From positions 1 to 60,388 of the forward strand of contig NZ_JADPMP010000017.1 in the NCBI RefSeq assembly GCF_015686655.1: 60,388 bases of DNA, in the 5' to 3' direction. The notes under the pieces were generated by a model that made no database searches, was not told the origin of the DNA, and worked only from the letters and a program-made list of their open reading frames with translations. This stretch comes from Pontibacter sp. FD36. GTDB taxonomy: Bacteria; Bacteroidota; Bacteroidia; Cytophagales; Hymenobacteraceae. Shown here in pieces: positions 43,321 to 50,561 of the stretch. Positions within the stretch are counted from its first letter, which is position 1, and the number at the start of each line of letters is the position of its first letter. The translations under genes were made by a program, and so were the position numbers.

Positions 43321-43344
43321 GCTATACCTGCTAAGAGGTATAGC
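43321..43344. repeat. Inverted pair of the iterated motif
   Basis: GCTATACCT (43321-43329) and AGGTATAGC (43336-43344) are perfectly complementary around a 6-nt centre. They begin directly after the nucleotidyltransferase stop and precede the main terminator stem. This is the clearest case of two AGGTATA copies forming a hairpin at a gene end. Confidence 0.8.
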
Positions 43345-43391
43345 CAACAGAAAAGCGCCACTGCTCATTGCAGTGGCGCTTTTCTGTTGGC
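43343..43391. terminator. Bidirectional terminator with 22-bp perfect stem
   Basis: Left arm 43343-43364 and right arm 43370-43391 are perfectly complementary over 22 bp with a 5-nt loop. Runs of A and T inside the stem serve as the U-tract on either strand. The stop codon of the minus-strand DinB gene begins at the outer base of the stem. Confidence 0.9.
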
Positions 43392-43903
43392 TAAATTTTT
43401 GATGCCTGAGTGCCTTGCTCCTGTACCTGCTCTGAGGTGAGGCCAAAAATAGGGGGCGTCGGTACGCCCAATATGCCCAGATAGGTATAGATGTGCGCCC
43501 GGTGATGAATTTCATGCTCAACCAATACGCGAAGCCATTTCCAGCACGTAATCAGTCCGCCTCCCGGTGTTTGTATTTTCTGCTGCAGGTCCTGGTCAGA
43601 CAGGCTGCTGAAAATAGTGAGACTCTCCTGATGCTTTTCCCGGAAAAAGGCCAGTACATATTCCGGACCATCCGCCAGCGCCTTGCCGCAACCGGTATAA
43701 GCGTCAGGTCTGCCTTGTACGGTCTCCGCATACAGGTAGCGCTCTATGGCCGCAATGTGCCGGATCTGGTCTGCAAAGGTGAATTTACCTTCCCGGTAGG
43801 TCCAGTCGAATTGGTCGGCAGGTATACAGGCGATGACACGCTCGGTGCGCTGCCTGATCTTGCTGTAGTAATCCAGAAAAGAAGGTATGCTGTTGATTTC
43901 CAT
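43391..43903 (-). CDS. DinB-family metal-binding protein
   Basis: This 170-residue protein has the DinB four-helix bundle with the His triad visible as RHIAAIERYLY (about residue 49) and the C-terminal pair EHEIHHRAHIYTYLG (about 133-137). DinB/YfiT proteins bind a divalent metal, and many act as thiol-dependent transferases, but the role of most is unknown. It is soluble and has no signal. It is the last of three closely spaced minus-strand genes and shares a terminator with the convergent gene. Confidence 0.88.
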   Translation of the reverse strand: MEINSIPSFLDYYSKIRQRTERVIACIPADQFDWTYREGKFTFADQIRHIAAIERYLYAETVQGRPDAYTGCGKALADGPEYVLAFFREKHQESLTIFSSLSDQDLQQKIQTPGGGLITCWKWLRVLVEHEIHHRAHIYTYLGILGVPTPPIFGLTSEQVQEQGTQASKI

Positions 43904-43933
43904 GGGCTTTTTAGGCTGAGTACGAGTTTCAGG

Positions 43934-44419
43934 TCAAAATAAGTTGCTGCGCCGCTCAAGCAATATAGTGTTGCGCCATACGCCGTGCAACTGGGCAATG
44001 CGGTCGCGGTAGCCGATCTGCCTGAAGCCGTGCCGCTCCTGTAGGCGCAGGCTGGTGGCATTATCAGCGAAAGTCGAGGACTGCAAAGTCCAGATGCCGT
44101 TGGCTTCGCTCTCCTCAATCATGGCTTGCATGAGCCTATCTGCTATACCTCTGCCACGATGACGGGTGGCAATGTAAATGCTGAACTCAGCCACTCCCCG
44201 GTAACAGGCCCGCGAGGAGACGGGTAGGAGCGCCAACCAACCTAGCACTTCCTCATTTTCAACAGCGACGATTCGGGTATGCGGCAGATGGTTACGGTCC
44301 CATTCTTCCCAGGTGGGCACCTCCGTGTTGAAGGTCGAAAAGCCGGTTTGCAGGCCTTCACCGTAAATGCGGAGCACATCATGCGCATGCTCCTGCTGCA
44401 TTGTTGCGAGCTGTATCAT
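43934..44419 (-). CDS. GNAT N-acetyltransferase, phosphinothricin-acetyltransferase-like
   Basis: This 161-residue protein has the GNAT fold. The acetyl-CoA loop RHRGRGIADRLMQ (Q/R-x-x-G-x-G/A) is near residue 90. The block GVAEFSIYIATRHRGRG and the terminal LQERHGFRQIGYRDR...GVWRNTILLERR are the marks of the phosphinothricin/methionine-sulfone acetyltransferase (Pat) branch. It likely acetylates a small amine. Substrate unknown. It lies 3 bp after the stop of the EamA gene, so the two may be co-transcribed. Confidence 0.9.
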   Translation of the reverse strand: MIQLATMQQEHAHDVLRIYGEGLQTGFSTFNTEVPTWEEWDRNHLPHTRIVAVENEEVLGWLALLPVSSRACYRGVAEFSIYIATRHRGRGIADRLMQAMIEESEANGIWTLQSSTFADNATSLRLQERHGFRQIGYRDRIAQLHGVWRNTILLERRSNLF

Positions 44420-44422
44420 CGT

Positions 44423-44848
44423 TTATTTCCAGATCAGAATCAAAGTGCCACACAAGATCACGCCCATACCCAGCAATAGTCGCGGCGTGAGCGGCTCGTT
44501 CAGCAGAAAGTAGGAGAGTCCCACCGTGACCAGAATACCTGCCCGGTCAATCGTAGCCACTACAGATACATCGGCTGTTTTGATGGCTTTGAAATAGAGG
44601 ATCCAATACACTGCTGTGCAGGCCCCTGCCAGTATAAACCAGGTAAGCGTTTTGTTATCGATCAGCCGGGCTGACTTGAGGCCACCTGCGTAGAGTGCGT
44701 GGCCCAGCACCATCATAAACAATACTCCTGTGCGTATCACCAGCGCCAAATGCTCGTTGGCGTTGTTATTCATGCCCATCTTCGCAAACACCATTGCCAC
44801 GCCCCCTGTGAGCATGGCAACGAGTGCGTATCCTAACCAAGATTCCAT
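44423..44848 (-). CDS. EamA-type half-size DMT transporter
   Basis: This 141-residue membrane protein has five hydrophobic segments (about 5-20, 35-55, 68-86, 92-113 and 120-139) and the EamA motifs TGVLFMMVLGHALYAGGLK, AVYWILYFKAIKTADVSVVA and LLNEPLTPRLLLGMGVILCG. Most EamA proteins have ten segments in two repeats. This single-repeat form must dimerise, like the COG2510 group of short proteins. Substrate unknown. It is directly upstream of the GNAT gene. Confidence 0.85.
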   Translation of the reverse strand: MESWLGYALVAMLTGGVAMVFAKMGMNNNANEHLALVIRTGVLFMMVLGHALYAGGLKSARLIDNKTLTWFILAGACTAVYWILYFKAIKTADVSVVATIDRAGILVTVGLSYFLLNEPLTPRLLLGMGVILCGTLILIWK

Positions 44849-44935
44849 TATCCTCTAAATTTCAGGCTGCAATAGTACGACAGGTTTTACACTCTCCAAC
44901 TAATTCGGCTCGGAATTTTTGTGTGGCTTTCGGTC

Positions 44936-46003
44936 TTATTTTTTTGTGAGTTGATTAGCAGCTCTGACTTGGACTATTTCCGCCTTCATGGCTTCCAGGT
45001 CTGTGCGGAATTGACGGCTCTTCATCAGTTCGTCCACAAACTGTCGGGCAAACTCCTTACCGGCTTCCGAGTCGCTTGGGTAGTGCACGCCGCGGGTTTC
45101 TCTGGAGAAGGCCATGTCGCTGGCAACACCCATGAAGTGGTCTTTATACTCCGGGAAAATGTGGCTCAGAATATAGGCATGCACGTGCGAAGTAGAGGAG
45201 TGTCCGCTAGGATAAGAGGCGTGGCCCGGCGCTTCCAGGTTCTCCAATCGGCTATCCAACTGATAAGGACGAGGGCGGCTAAAGTCGGCTTTTAGCGAGA
45301 AGATGTAGTAAGTGGCATCCTGTATCACTTGCTGCAATACCTGCGATGTAACCGGCAACTGCTGCGCATTGAACCAAGGACCCAGGTCGCGGCCAATGTA
45401 AAACAGGCTATTGATGTTACGGGTATAGTCGGCGTCGGCCGGATTGGTGGTCAATGGGTCGAAGTATACGTTGGCCATGGTTTCAGTGCGGTTTACAGCT
45501 TCAGCGTTGCGTGTTTTTTGCAGGTGCAGCAGGAAGTCGAGTTCTGCTCGGGTTTCAGCAGAACTGTTGGCCGGGAAAGGCTTGATTTTGAACTTGCTCA
45601 CCGGCACATCCACGTATACCGTGCGCAGTTTTAGGTAAGCGCCTCGCTTAAATTCCAATTCCGGAAAAACGATATCGTCTAATGAGCGAATGGCAACATC
45701 CGACTTGTTATCTTTAGATGGCTTGTTAGGACCGTTGTTGCTGGCGAAAGCTGTTTGAGCTGTTGCGGAGAAACTGGTGCAGAAGCCCGTCACCAGTAGC
45801 ATGGCGATAGCCAACAGGGTGGTAGTGGTAGAAGATCTGTCCGTCTTCGATTCTTTGCAGTTTTGGCATGAGGCCGTTTGATCCGTGGCATCCTGAGCTT
45901 GCTTGCTCTGTGCTGCTTTCTGATTTTCGATTGACTGTGGCGTTGCGAATTGATAAATCGGTTCCATATGATGAATTGCTTTATGTTTTAGTTTCAAATT
46001 CAT
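44936..46003 (-). CDS. PAP2-superfamily (class A) acid phosphatase with N-terminal extension
   Basis: This 355-residue protein carries the vanadium-haloperoxidase/PAP2 motifs K-x6-RP (KADFSRPRP), PSGHSSTSHVHAY and SRETRGVHYPSDSEAG (SR-x5-H-x3-D) in order. The order and the surrounding sequence fit class A acid phosphatases (PhoN-like), which act in the periplasm. The putative signal segment (TTTTLLAIAMLLVTGFCTSFSATAQ) starts near residue 59, after an odd hydrophilic, Gln/Lys-rich extension holding CQNC. The ATG at 45967 would shorten it by 12 residues only, so an extension remains. It may be a mis-started gene or a membrane-anchored form. Confidence 0.85.
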   Translation of the reverse strand: MNLKLKHKAIHHMEPIYQFATPQSIENQKAAQSKQAQDATDQTASCQNCKESKTDRSSTTTTLLAIAMLLVTGFCTSFSATAQTAFASNNGPNKPSKDNKSDVAIRSLDDIVFPELEFKRGAYLKLRTVYVDVPVSKFKIKPFPANSSAETRAELDFLLHLQKTRNAEAVNRTETMANVYFDPLTTNPADADYTRNINSLFYIGRDLGPWFNAQQLPVTSQVLQQVIQDATYYIFSLKADFSRPRPYQLDSRLENLEAPGHASYPSGHSSTSHVHAYILSHIFPEYKDHFMGVASDMAFSRETRGVHYPSDSEAGKEFARQFVDELMKSRQFRTDLEAMKAEIVQVRAANQLTKK

Positions 46004-46147
46004 CAGGATGACGGGGAGGATGCCGGAAAGACGCAGGGTTCAGAAAATTTTTTTGAGAATTATTCTGCCTGTTAAATTAATCGGCTGTCACGCTGCACTC
46101 TTGCTGGGGCTTTCACCATAAACTTAGTACCTTAGCGGCACCCAATC

Positions 46148-46172
46148 CTATACCTCCCGACAACAGGTATAG
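46148..46172. repeat. Inverted pair of the iterated motif upstream of pepD
   Basis: CTATACCT (46148-46155) and AGGTATAG (46165-46172) form an 8-bp inverted repeat with a 9-nt centre, 32 bp before the pepD start codon. A hairpin here would be close to the leader of the pepD mRNA. Confidence 0.75.
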
Positions 46173-46203
46173 CCTAGAATCGCAATCAAAATAAATCCCA
46201 TAC

Positions 46204-47667
46204 ATGAGCACTGAAGTAAGAGCACTCGAACCGAAAGCCCTTTGGAATAATTTCGCTGACCTGAACGCCGTTCCACGTCCTTCTAAAAAGGAAGAGCGCG
46301 TGATCGCCTTTATGATGGAATTTGGTCAGAAACTTGGCCTTGAAACCATACAGGACGAGATCGGCAATGTCATCATCAAGAAACCCGCCACGGCAGGTAT
46401 GGAAGACCGCAAGACGGTCCTGATCCAGAGCCACGTGGACATGGTGCATCAAAAGAATACCGACACCGATTTTGACTTTGACACGCAGGGCATCGACATG
46501 TATGTGGACGGTGACTGGGTAAAAGCACGCGGCACGACACTGGGAGCCGACAATGGCCTTGGTGTGGCCACGATCATGGCGCTGCTGGTCTCTACCGACA
46601 TTGAGCATCCAGCCATCGAGGCGCTGTTCACAGTAGACGAAGAAACAGGTATGACCGGTGCCCTTGGCCTGAAAGGCGGTATGCTGGAAGCCGATATCAT
46701 GCTCAACCTCGATACCGAAGATGATACCGAACTGACAATAGGTTGCGCCGGGGGAGTGGACATCAATGCCAGCGGCACTTACCAGCCTGAAGGTATAAGC
46801 GGTGACATGAAAGGCTACAAAGTAAACATCAAAGGCCTGACGGGCGGTCACTCCGGTATGGACATCTACCTCGGTCGCGGCAATGCCAACAAACTGATGA
46901 ACCGACTGCTGCACCAGGCTACTGAAAAAGTTGGCCTGCGCATCGGCTCGATCGACGGCGGCGGACTGCGCAATGCGATCCCTCGTGAGTCCGTAGCTGT
47001 AGTGGCTATACCTGCAGGTGAGGCTAAAGCTTTTGAGAATTTTGTGGAGGAGTTGACCACTATCCTCAAAAATGAACACGCTACGACAGACCCGAATCTG
47101 GTCGTGACAGTAGAGGAGACAGAAACACCTGCACAAGTTTTACCAGCCGACTACCAGAGCAAACTGCTACGTGCGCTCTACGCATGCCACAACGGGGTAT
47201 ACCGCATGAGCCCGGATATCCAGCACCTGGTACAGACTTCCAATAACGTGGCCCGCGTGTTGGTGCAGGACGGCAAACTGACCGTACAATGCCTCACCCG
47301 CAGCTCTGTGGACAGTGAGAAAATGGATCTGGCGGCCGCTATTCAAAGCGCCCTCGAACTGGGTGGCGCATCAGTATCACTCAGTGGTATGTATCCGGGT
47401 TGGATGCCTCGTCCGGGTGCCGGCATCGTGCAGCTGATGAGCGACCTTTACAAAGAGAAGTATAACGGCGAAGCCCACGTGAATGCCTGCCATGCTGGTC
47501 TGGAATGCGGTATCATCGGCGCGAACTATCCGGAGATGGAAATGATCTCTTTCGGTCCGAACATCCGTGGTGCTCACTCCCCTGATGAAAAAGTGCAAAT
47601 CAGCTCGGTGCAGAAGTACTGGGATTTCCTGCTGGATACACTGAAGCGTATACCTGCTAAAGCGTAA
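46204..47667 (+). CDS. pepD: Aminoacyl-histidine dipeptidase (M20C, PepD)
   Basis: This 487-residue enzyme is a full-length PepD. It starts with ALEPKALWNNFADLNAVPRPSKKEERV, the standard N-terminus, and has metal-binding blocks TVLIQSHVDMVHQ (His/Asp), GTTLGADNGLG (Asp), FTVDEETGMTGA (catalytic Glu-Glu), LDTEDDTELTIGCAG and a C-terminal His in GPNIRGAHSPDE. The lid domain lies between about residues 190 and 400, with GLTGGHSGMDI. PepD hydrolyses Xaa-His dipeptides such as carnosine and other dipeptides, using two zinc ions, in the cytoplasm. It is monocistronic with an inverted motif pair upstream and a strong terminator downstream. Confidence 0.95.
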   Translation: MSTEVRALEPKALWNNFADLNAVPRPSKKEERVIAFMMEFGQKLGLETIQDEIGNVIIKKPATAGMEDRKTVLIQSHVDMVHQKNTDTDFDFDTQGIDMYVDGDWVKARGTTLGADNGLGVATIMALLVSTDIEHPAIEALFTVDEETGMTGALGLKGGMLEADIMLNLDTEDDTELTIGCAGGVDINASGTYQPEGISGDMKGYKVNIKGLTGGHSGMDIYLGRGNANKLMNRLLHQATEKVGLRIGSIDGGGLRNAIPRESVAVVAIPAGEAKAFENFVEELTTILKNEHATTDPNLVVTVEETETPAQVLPADYQSKLLRALYACHNGVYRMSPDIQHLVQTSNNVARVLVQDGKLTVQCLTRSSVDSEKMDLAAAIQSALELGGASVSLSGMYPGWMPRPGAGIVQLMSDLYKEKYNGEAHVNACHAGLECGIIGANYPEMEMISFGPNIRGAHSPDEKVQISSVQKYWDFLLDTLKRIPAKA

Positions 47668-47677
47668 CCGAAACCTT

Positions 47678-47724
47678 AAACAGAAGAGCCGCTCCTGCAA
47701 ATGCAAAGAGCGGCTCTTCTGTTT
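47678..47724 (+). terminator. Intrinsic terminator after pepD
   Basis: A perfect 17-bp stem (47678-47694 with 47708-47724) with a 13-nt loop starts 11 bp after the pepD stop. The stem begins with AAA and ends with TTT, which makes it usable on both strands. Confidence 0.88.
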
Positions 47725-47776
47725 CATACACTCCCTACTTTCTCACCCGCATCAATTGCTCCAAAAGAAAGCCTTT

Positions 47777-47935
47777 CTAGGCGAGATCGGCTTGGGAGAG
47801 GGTTTCTTTGCCGTTAAGTGTGCTGTATTGCTCGGTCGGTTTGCCAACTCTTCCACTGGCCATGATCTGAATGGCCGGGTAATCATGGATTAAAGAATCG
47901 TGAGCGCTGCAGAGAAATAATCCATGGTGTGCTAT
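47777..47935 (-). pseudogene. Possible C-terminal gene remnant
   Basis: On the minus strand a frame of about 52 codons ends in TAG at 47777-47779 and reads sensibly, e.g. HDYPAIQIMASGRVGKP and a final ETLSQADLA. A stop closes it upstream at about 47942, and no start with a suitable leader is seen. It looks like the decayed tail of a gene, but I do not recognise the protein, and a chance frame is possible. Confidence 0.2.
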
Positions 47936-47960
47936 ACCTTATGTATGTGACAGGACCTTG

Positions 47961-49169
47961 TTAACTCTTCAGATAAACTCTGAATTCAGAGCCTTTACCT
48001 TGTTGGCTGTCGCACTCAATTTTGCCGTCACAGTTCTCTACGATCCGTTTCACGATAGCGAGTCCTACGCCGGTACCTTCCACATGCGCATGCAGGCGCT
48101 TGAACATGTCAAATACCTTGTCCCGATCTTCTGGTTTCAAACCGAGTCCATTGTCTTTTACCCGGAACACAGTATAAGTGCCCTCACGGTATGTGCTGAC
48201 CTCAATCAATGGTTTACGTTCCGGTGAGCTGTACTTGATAGCATTTGATACCAGGTTGTAGACGATGCTGCGAAGGTTTTTGCGGGAAAAAACCATTTCG
48301 GGGGCCTCCGAAAAGTCTGTCCTTATCTCAGCGTCATATTTGGTGATCAGCTCCTGGATATTGAGGGTCACGTCCTCTAGCAATTCCTCAAACCGGACGC
48401 TTTCGATGGCTGTTTCATCCTGATGCTGCAGCTTAGCCACTTCGGTCAGGTCCATCAGCGTGTGTTTAAACCTGCTGATGGCATCCTGAATCATAGCCAT
48501 GATGATATTCAGTTCATTGTGATCAGGTTCCGGGCTTTCGAGTATCTCTTTCAGCGCCACCGCCAGCCCCTCGATGTTGTTGATAGGGGCCTTGAGATCG
48601 TGCGAGGCGGTGTATACAAAATTGTCGAGGTCTTTGTTCACGCGGGTAAGTTCCGCTGTGCGGGCCTTCACTCGTTCTTCCAGTTCGCGGTTGATTTCCT
48701 GGGTGCGTTTGTGGGCAAGCTCCACTTCTTTCTTCTGCAGGTAAAAGCGTACAAATGCCGCTACTTTGGCCTTGGTGATGGCAGGGTGCAGCGGTTTGAA
48801 AAGAAAGTCCACGGCACCGGCCTCAAAACCCTCCATCACATGCACATCCTGCTGGTGGATGGCTGTCACGAAAATAATGGGTATATCCCTTGTTTTAGAA
48901 ATATCGCGCAGGTAGCGGGCCACTTCATAGCCATTCATGCCGGGCATTTGCACGTCCAGCAGGATCAGCGCTATTTCTTCCTGCAGCGCCAACTTCAGGG
49001 CTTCTTCGCCCGAGTTGGCAAACAGGTATTCCGTATTATCGCCTTCCTCAGAGAGCAGACTCGCCAGACTGACAAGGTTTTCTTCTTTGTCATCGACTAG
49101 CAATATCTTTACCGGGTGGGTAGCTGTAGGCAAGGATGTTATAGGTATGGTATCGTGGTCAGTGTTCAT
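47961..49169 (-). CDS. REC-histidine kinase (receiver plus HisKA/HATPase)
   Basis: This 402-residue soluble protein starts with a receiver domain (residues 20-135; acidic pocket LLVDDKEEN, phosphoacceptor Asp72 in LLDVQMPG, Lys125 in LFKPL). A coiled coil (about 143-180) leads to HisKA with FVYTASHDLKAP (His190) and an ATPase domain with VSNAIKYSSP, VKDNGLGL and GTGVGLAI. It has no membrane segment. The order REC-HK fits a kinase that takes input from the upstream hybrid kinase rather than from outside. Its start overlaps the cheB stop by 11 bp, and it is the last gene of the signalling operon. Confidence 0.93.
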   Translation of the reverse strand: MNTDHDTIPITSLPTATHPVKILLVDDKEENLVSLASLLSEEGDNTEYLFANSGEEALKLALQEEIALILLDVQMPGMNGYEVARYLRDISKTRDIPIIFVTAIHQQDVHVMEGFEAGAVDFLFKPLHPAITKAKVAAFVRFYLQKKEVELAHKRTQEINRELEERVKARTAELTRVNKDLDNFVYTASHDLKAPINNIEGLAVALKEILESPEPDHNELNIIMAMIQDAISRFKHTLMDLTEVAKLQHQDETAIESVRFEELLEDVTLNIQELITKYDAEIRTDFSEAPEMVFSRKNLRSIVYNLVSNAIKYSSPERKPLIEVSTYREGTYTVFRVKDNGLGLKPEDRDKVFDMFKRLHAHVEGTGVGLAIVKRIVENCDGKIECDSQQGKGSEFRVYLKS

Positions 49170-49731
49170 GTAAAGTTAGCAAATAAGCTTGTATGCGCTC
49201 AACATTCATGATACTACAGCCGGGTGTGCTATTGATGGCTGCCAGCGGCATGGTGGCAATCTCCGCTTCGCCGGGATGCTGCACGATGGCAGTGCCCCGT
49301 TTCTCAAATATATACTTTAATCCTGAACTTCCATCCTTACTGGCCCCACTAAGTAGTATTCCAACTGTATTTTTCCCGAAAACATCGGCTGCGCTGGTAA
49401 AGGTCACGTCGATGGAAGGGCGGGAGTAGTTCTCCAGTTCGGAGGCGTCGAGCGAGAAAGTATGGTCTTTTTCGAGCAGCACGTGGTAGTTGGATGGGGC
49501 AATGTATACGTGGCCTGCCTCCAGTGGCGCTTTGTCATCGATCTCGACTGCTTTCAGTACCAATTTCTTGTCAAAAAGCTCCTGCAGGCTGCCTTCCTGA
49601 TTGCGCAAGCGGTGCAGCACCAGTACGATGGGAATACTATAGTCCGCGGGCAGCCCTTGCAGTATCTTCATCGAGGCCTGTATGCCACCCCAGGAGCCAC
49701 CTAGTACGATCAGTTGGGTATTGTCGCGCAT
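49159..49731 (-). CDS. cheB: Stand-alone CheB-type methylesterase
   Basis: This 190-residue protein contains only the CheB C-terminal esterase domain. The catalytic triad is visible as Ser13 (GGSWGGIQA), His40 (VLHRL) and Asp133 (LLSGASKDGSSGL). The N-terminal receiver of classical CheB is missing. CheB removes methyl groups from glutamates of chemoreceptors. No chemoreceptor, CheA or CheW is encoded in the window, so the target may be one of the kinases in this operon (their long Gln/Glu-rich coiled coils are possible substrates, an inference). It overlaps cheR by 1 bp upstream and the REC-HK gene by 11 bp downstream. Confidence 0.92.
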   Translation of the reverse strand: MRDNTQLIVLGGSWGGIQASMKILQGLPADYSIPIVLVLHRLRNQEGSLQELFDKKLVLKAVEIDDKAPLEAGHVYIAPSNYHVLLEKDHTFSLDASELENYSRPSIDVTFTSAADVFGKNTVGILLSGASKDGSSGLKYIFEKRGTAIVQHPGEAEIATMPLAAINSTPGCSIMNVERIQAYLLTLHEH

Positions 49732-50561
49732 CAGGAGTTCTTGCGGTATATGCGGTTGTTCTTGTCTACAAAGTTATACTTGCTACTGATCTCAGACATA
49801 GCCAGTGTTTCCTTTTTGCCCAATGCCAGGTAGCCCAGGCTCACCAGACTCTCATCAAAAAGCTGGTATACACGCTCCTGTAGTGCCCGTTTAAAGTAAA
49901 TGAGCACGTTGCGGCACACGATCAGGTGGAATTCATTGAACGAAGTATCAGTCGCCAGATTATGCGGGTAGAATACTACATTTTTGACAAGCGAGGAGTT
50001 GAACTTCACGCTGCCGTAGTTGCTGGTATAGTATTCTGCAAAATCGCGCTTGCCACCGGCCGCGTAATAGGCGGCAGTGTAGGCCGTCATGTGCGTAGCG
50101 GAGAAGATGCCGTCTTTCGCCTGCCGCAGCACCTTCTGGTTGATGTCTGTGGCGTAGATCTTGGTTCGACTCAGCAGCCCTTCCTCCTCCAGCAGTATCG
50201 CCAGCGAAAACAGTTCCTCGCCGGTAGAGCAGCCCGCGTCCCATACCTTGATGAAAGGGTAAGTGGACAGGATCGGCAGCACGTTCTCGCGGAGTGACTT
50301 ATAGAAAGTCGGGTCGCGGAACATCTCCGTTACGTTCACGGTGACCTCCTGCAGGAAATTCTCGAAAAAGAAGCTGTCCGTGAACAGAAACTTGCGCAGT
50401 TCGTCAATGCTCTGCAAATGTTTCTGACCCAGAAAACGCTTGATGCGGCGGTACACGGAGGCTCGTGCATAGCCGCTGAAATCGTATCCGTACTGTGTGT
50501 GTATTTCTTTGATGAGCGCCTCTACCTCCAGCTCAAACAGCTCCTCGTTCTCAAGCTTCAT
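49731..50561 (-). CDS. cheR: CheR-type protein-glutamate methyltransferase
   Basis: This 276-residue protein has the N-terminal all-alpha CheR domain (about 1-75, with YGYDFSGYARASVYRRIKRFL) and the SAM-binding catalytic domain. The latter includes VTEMFRDPTFYKSL, VWDAGCSTGEELFSLA (SAM motif I), IYATDINQKVLRQAKDG and HLIVCRNVLIYFK. No TPR tail or CheB fusion is present. CheR methylates glutamate side chains of signalling coiled coils, usually in chemoreceptors. It overlaps the giant hybrid kinase gene by 11 bp and cheB by 1 bp, so all four genes are probably made together in fixed ratio. Confidence 0.94.
   Translation of the reverse strand: MKLENEELFELEVEALIKEIHTQYGYDFSGYARASVYRRIKRFLGQKHLQSIDELRKFLFTDSFFFENFLQEVTVNVTEMFRDPTFYKSLRENVLPILSTYPFIKVWDAGCSTGEELFSLAILLEEEGLLSRTKIYATDINQKVLRQAKDGIFSATHMTAYTAAYYAAGGKRDFAEYYTSNYGSVKFNSSLVKNVVFYPHNLATDTSFNEFHLIVCRNVLIYFKRALQERVYQLFDESLVSLGYLALGKKETLAMSEISSKYNFVDKNNRIYRKNS

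Noticed and set aside
46186..47136. A 316-residue open frame antisense to pepD
   Set aside because: PepD is a clear full-length family member on the other strand; the antisense frame has no recognisable motif and is a shadow of its codon pattern.
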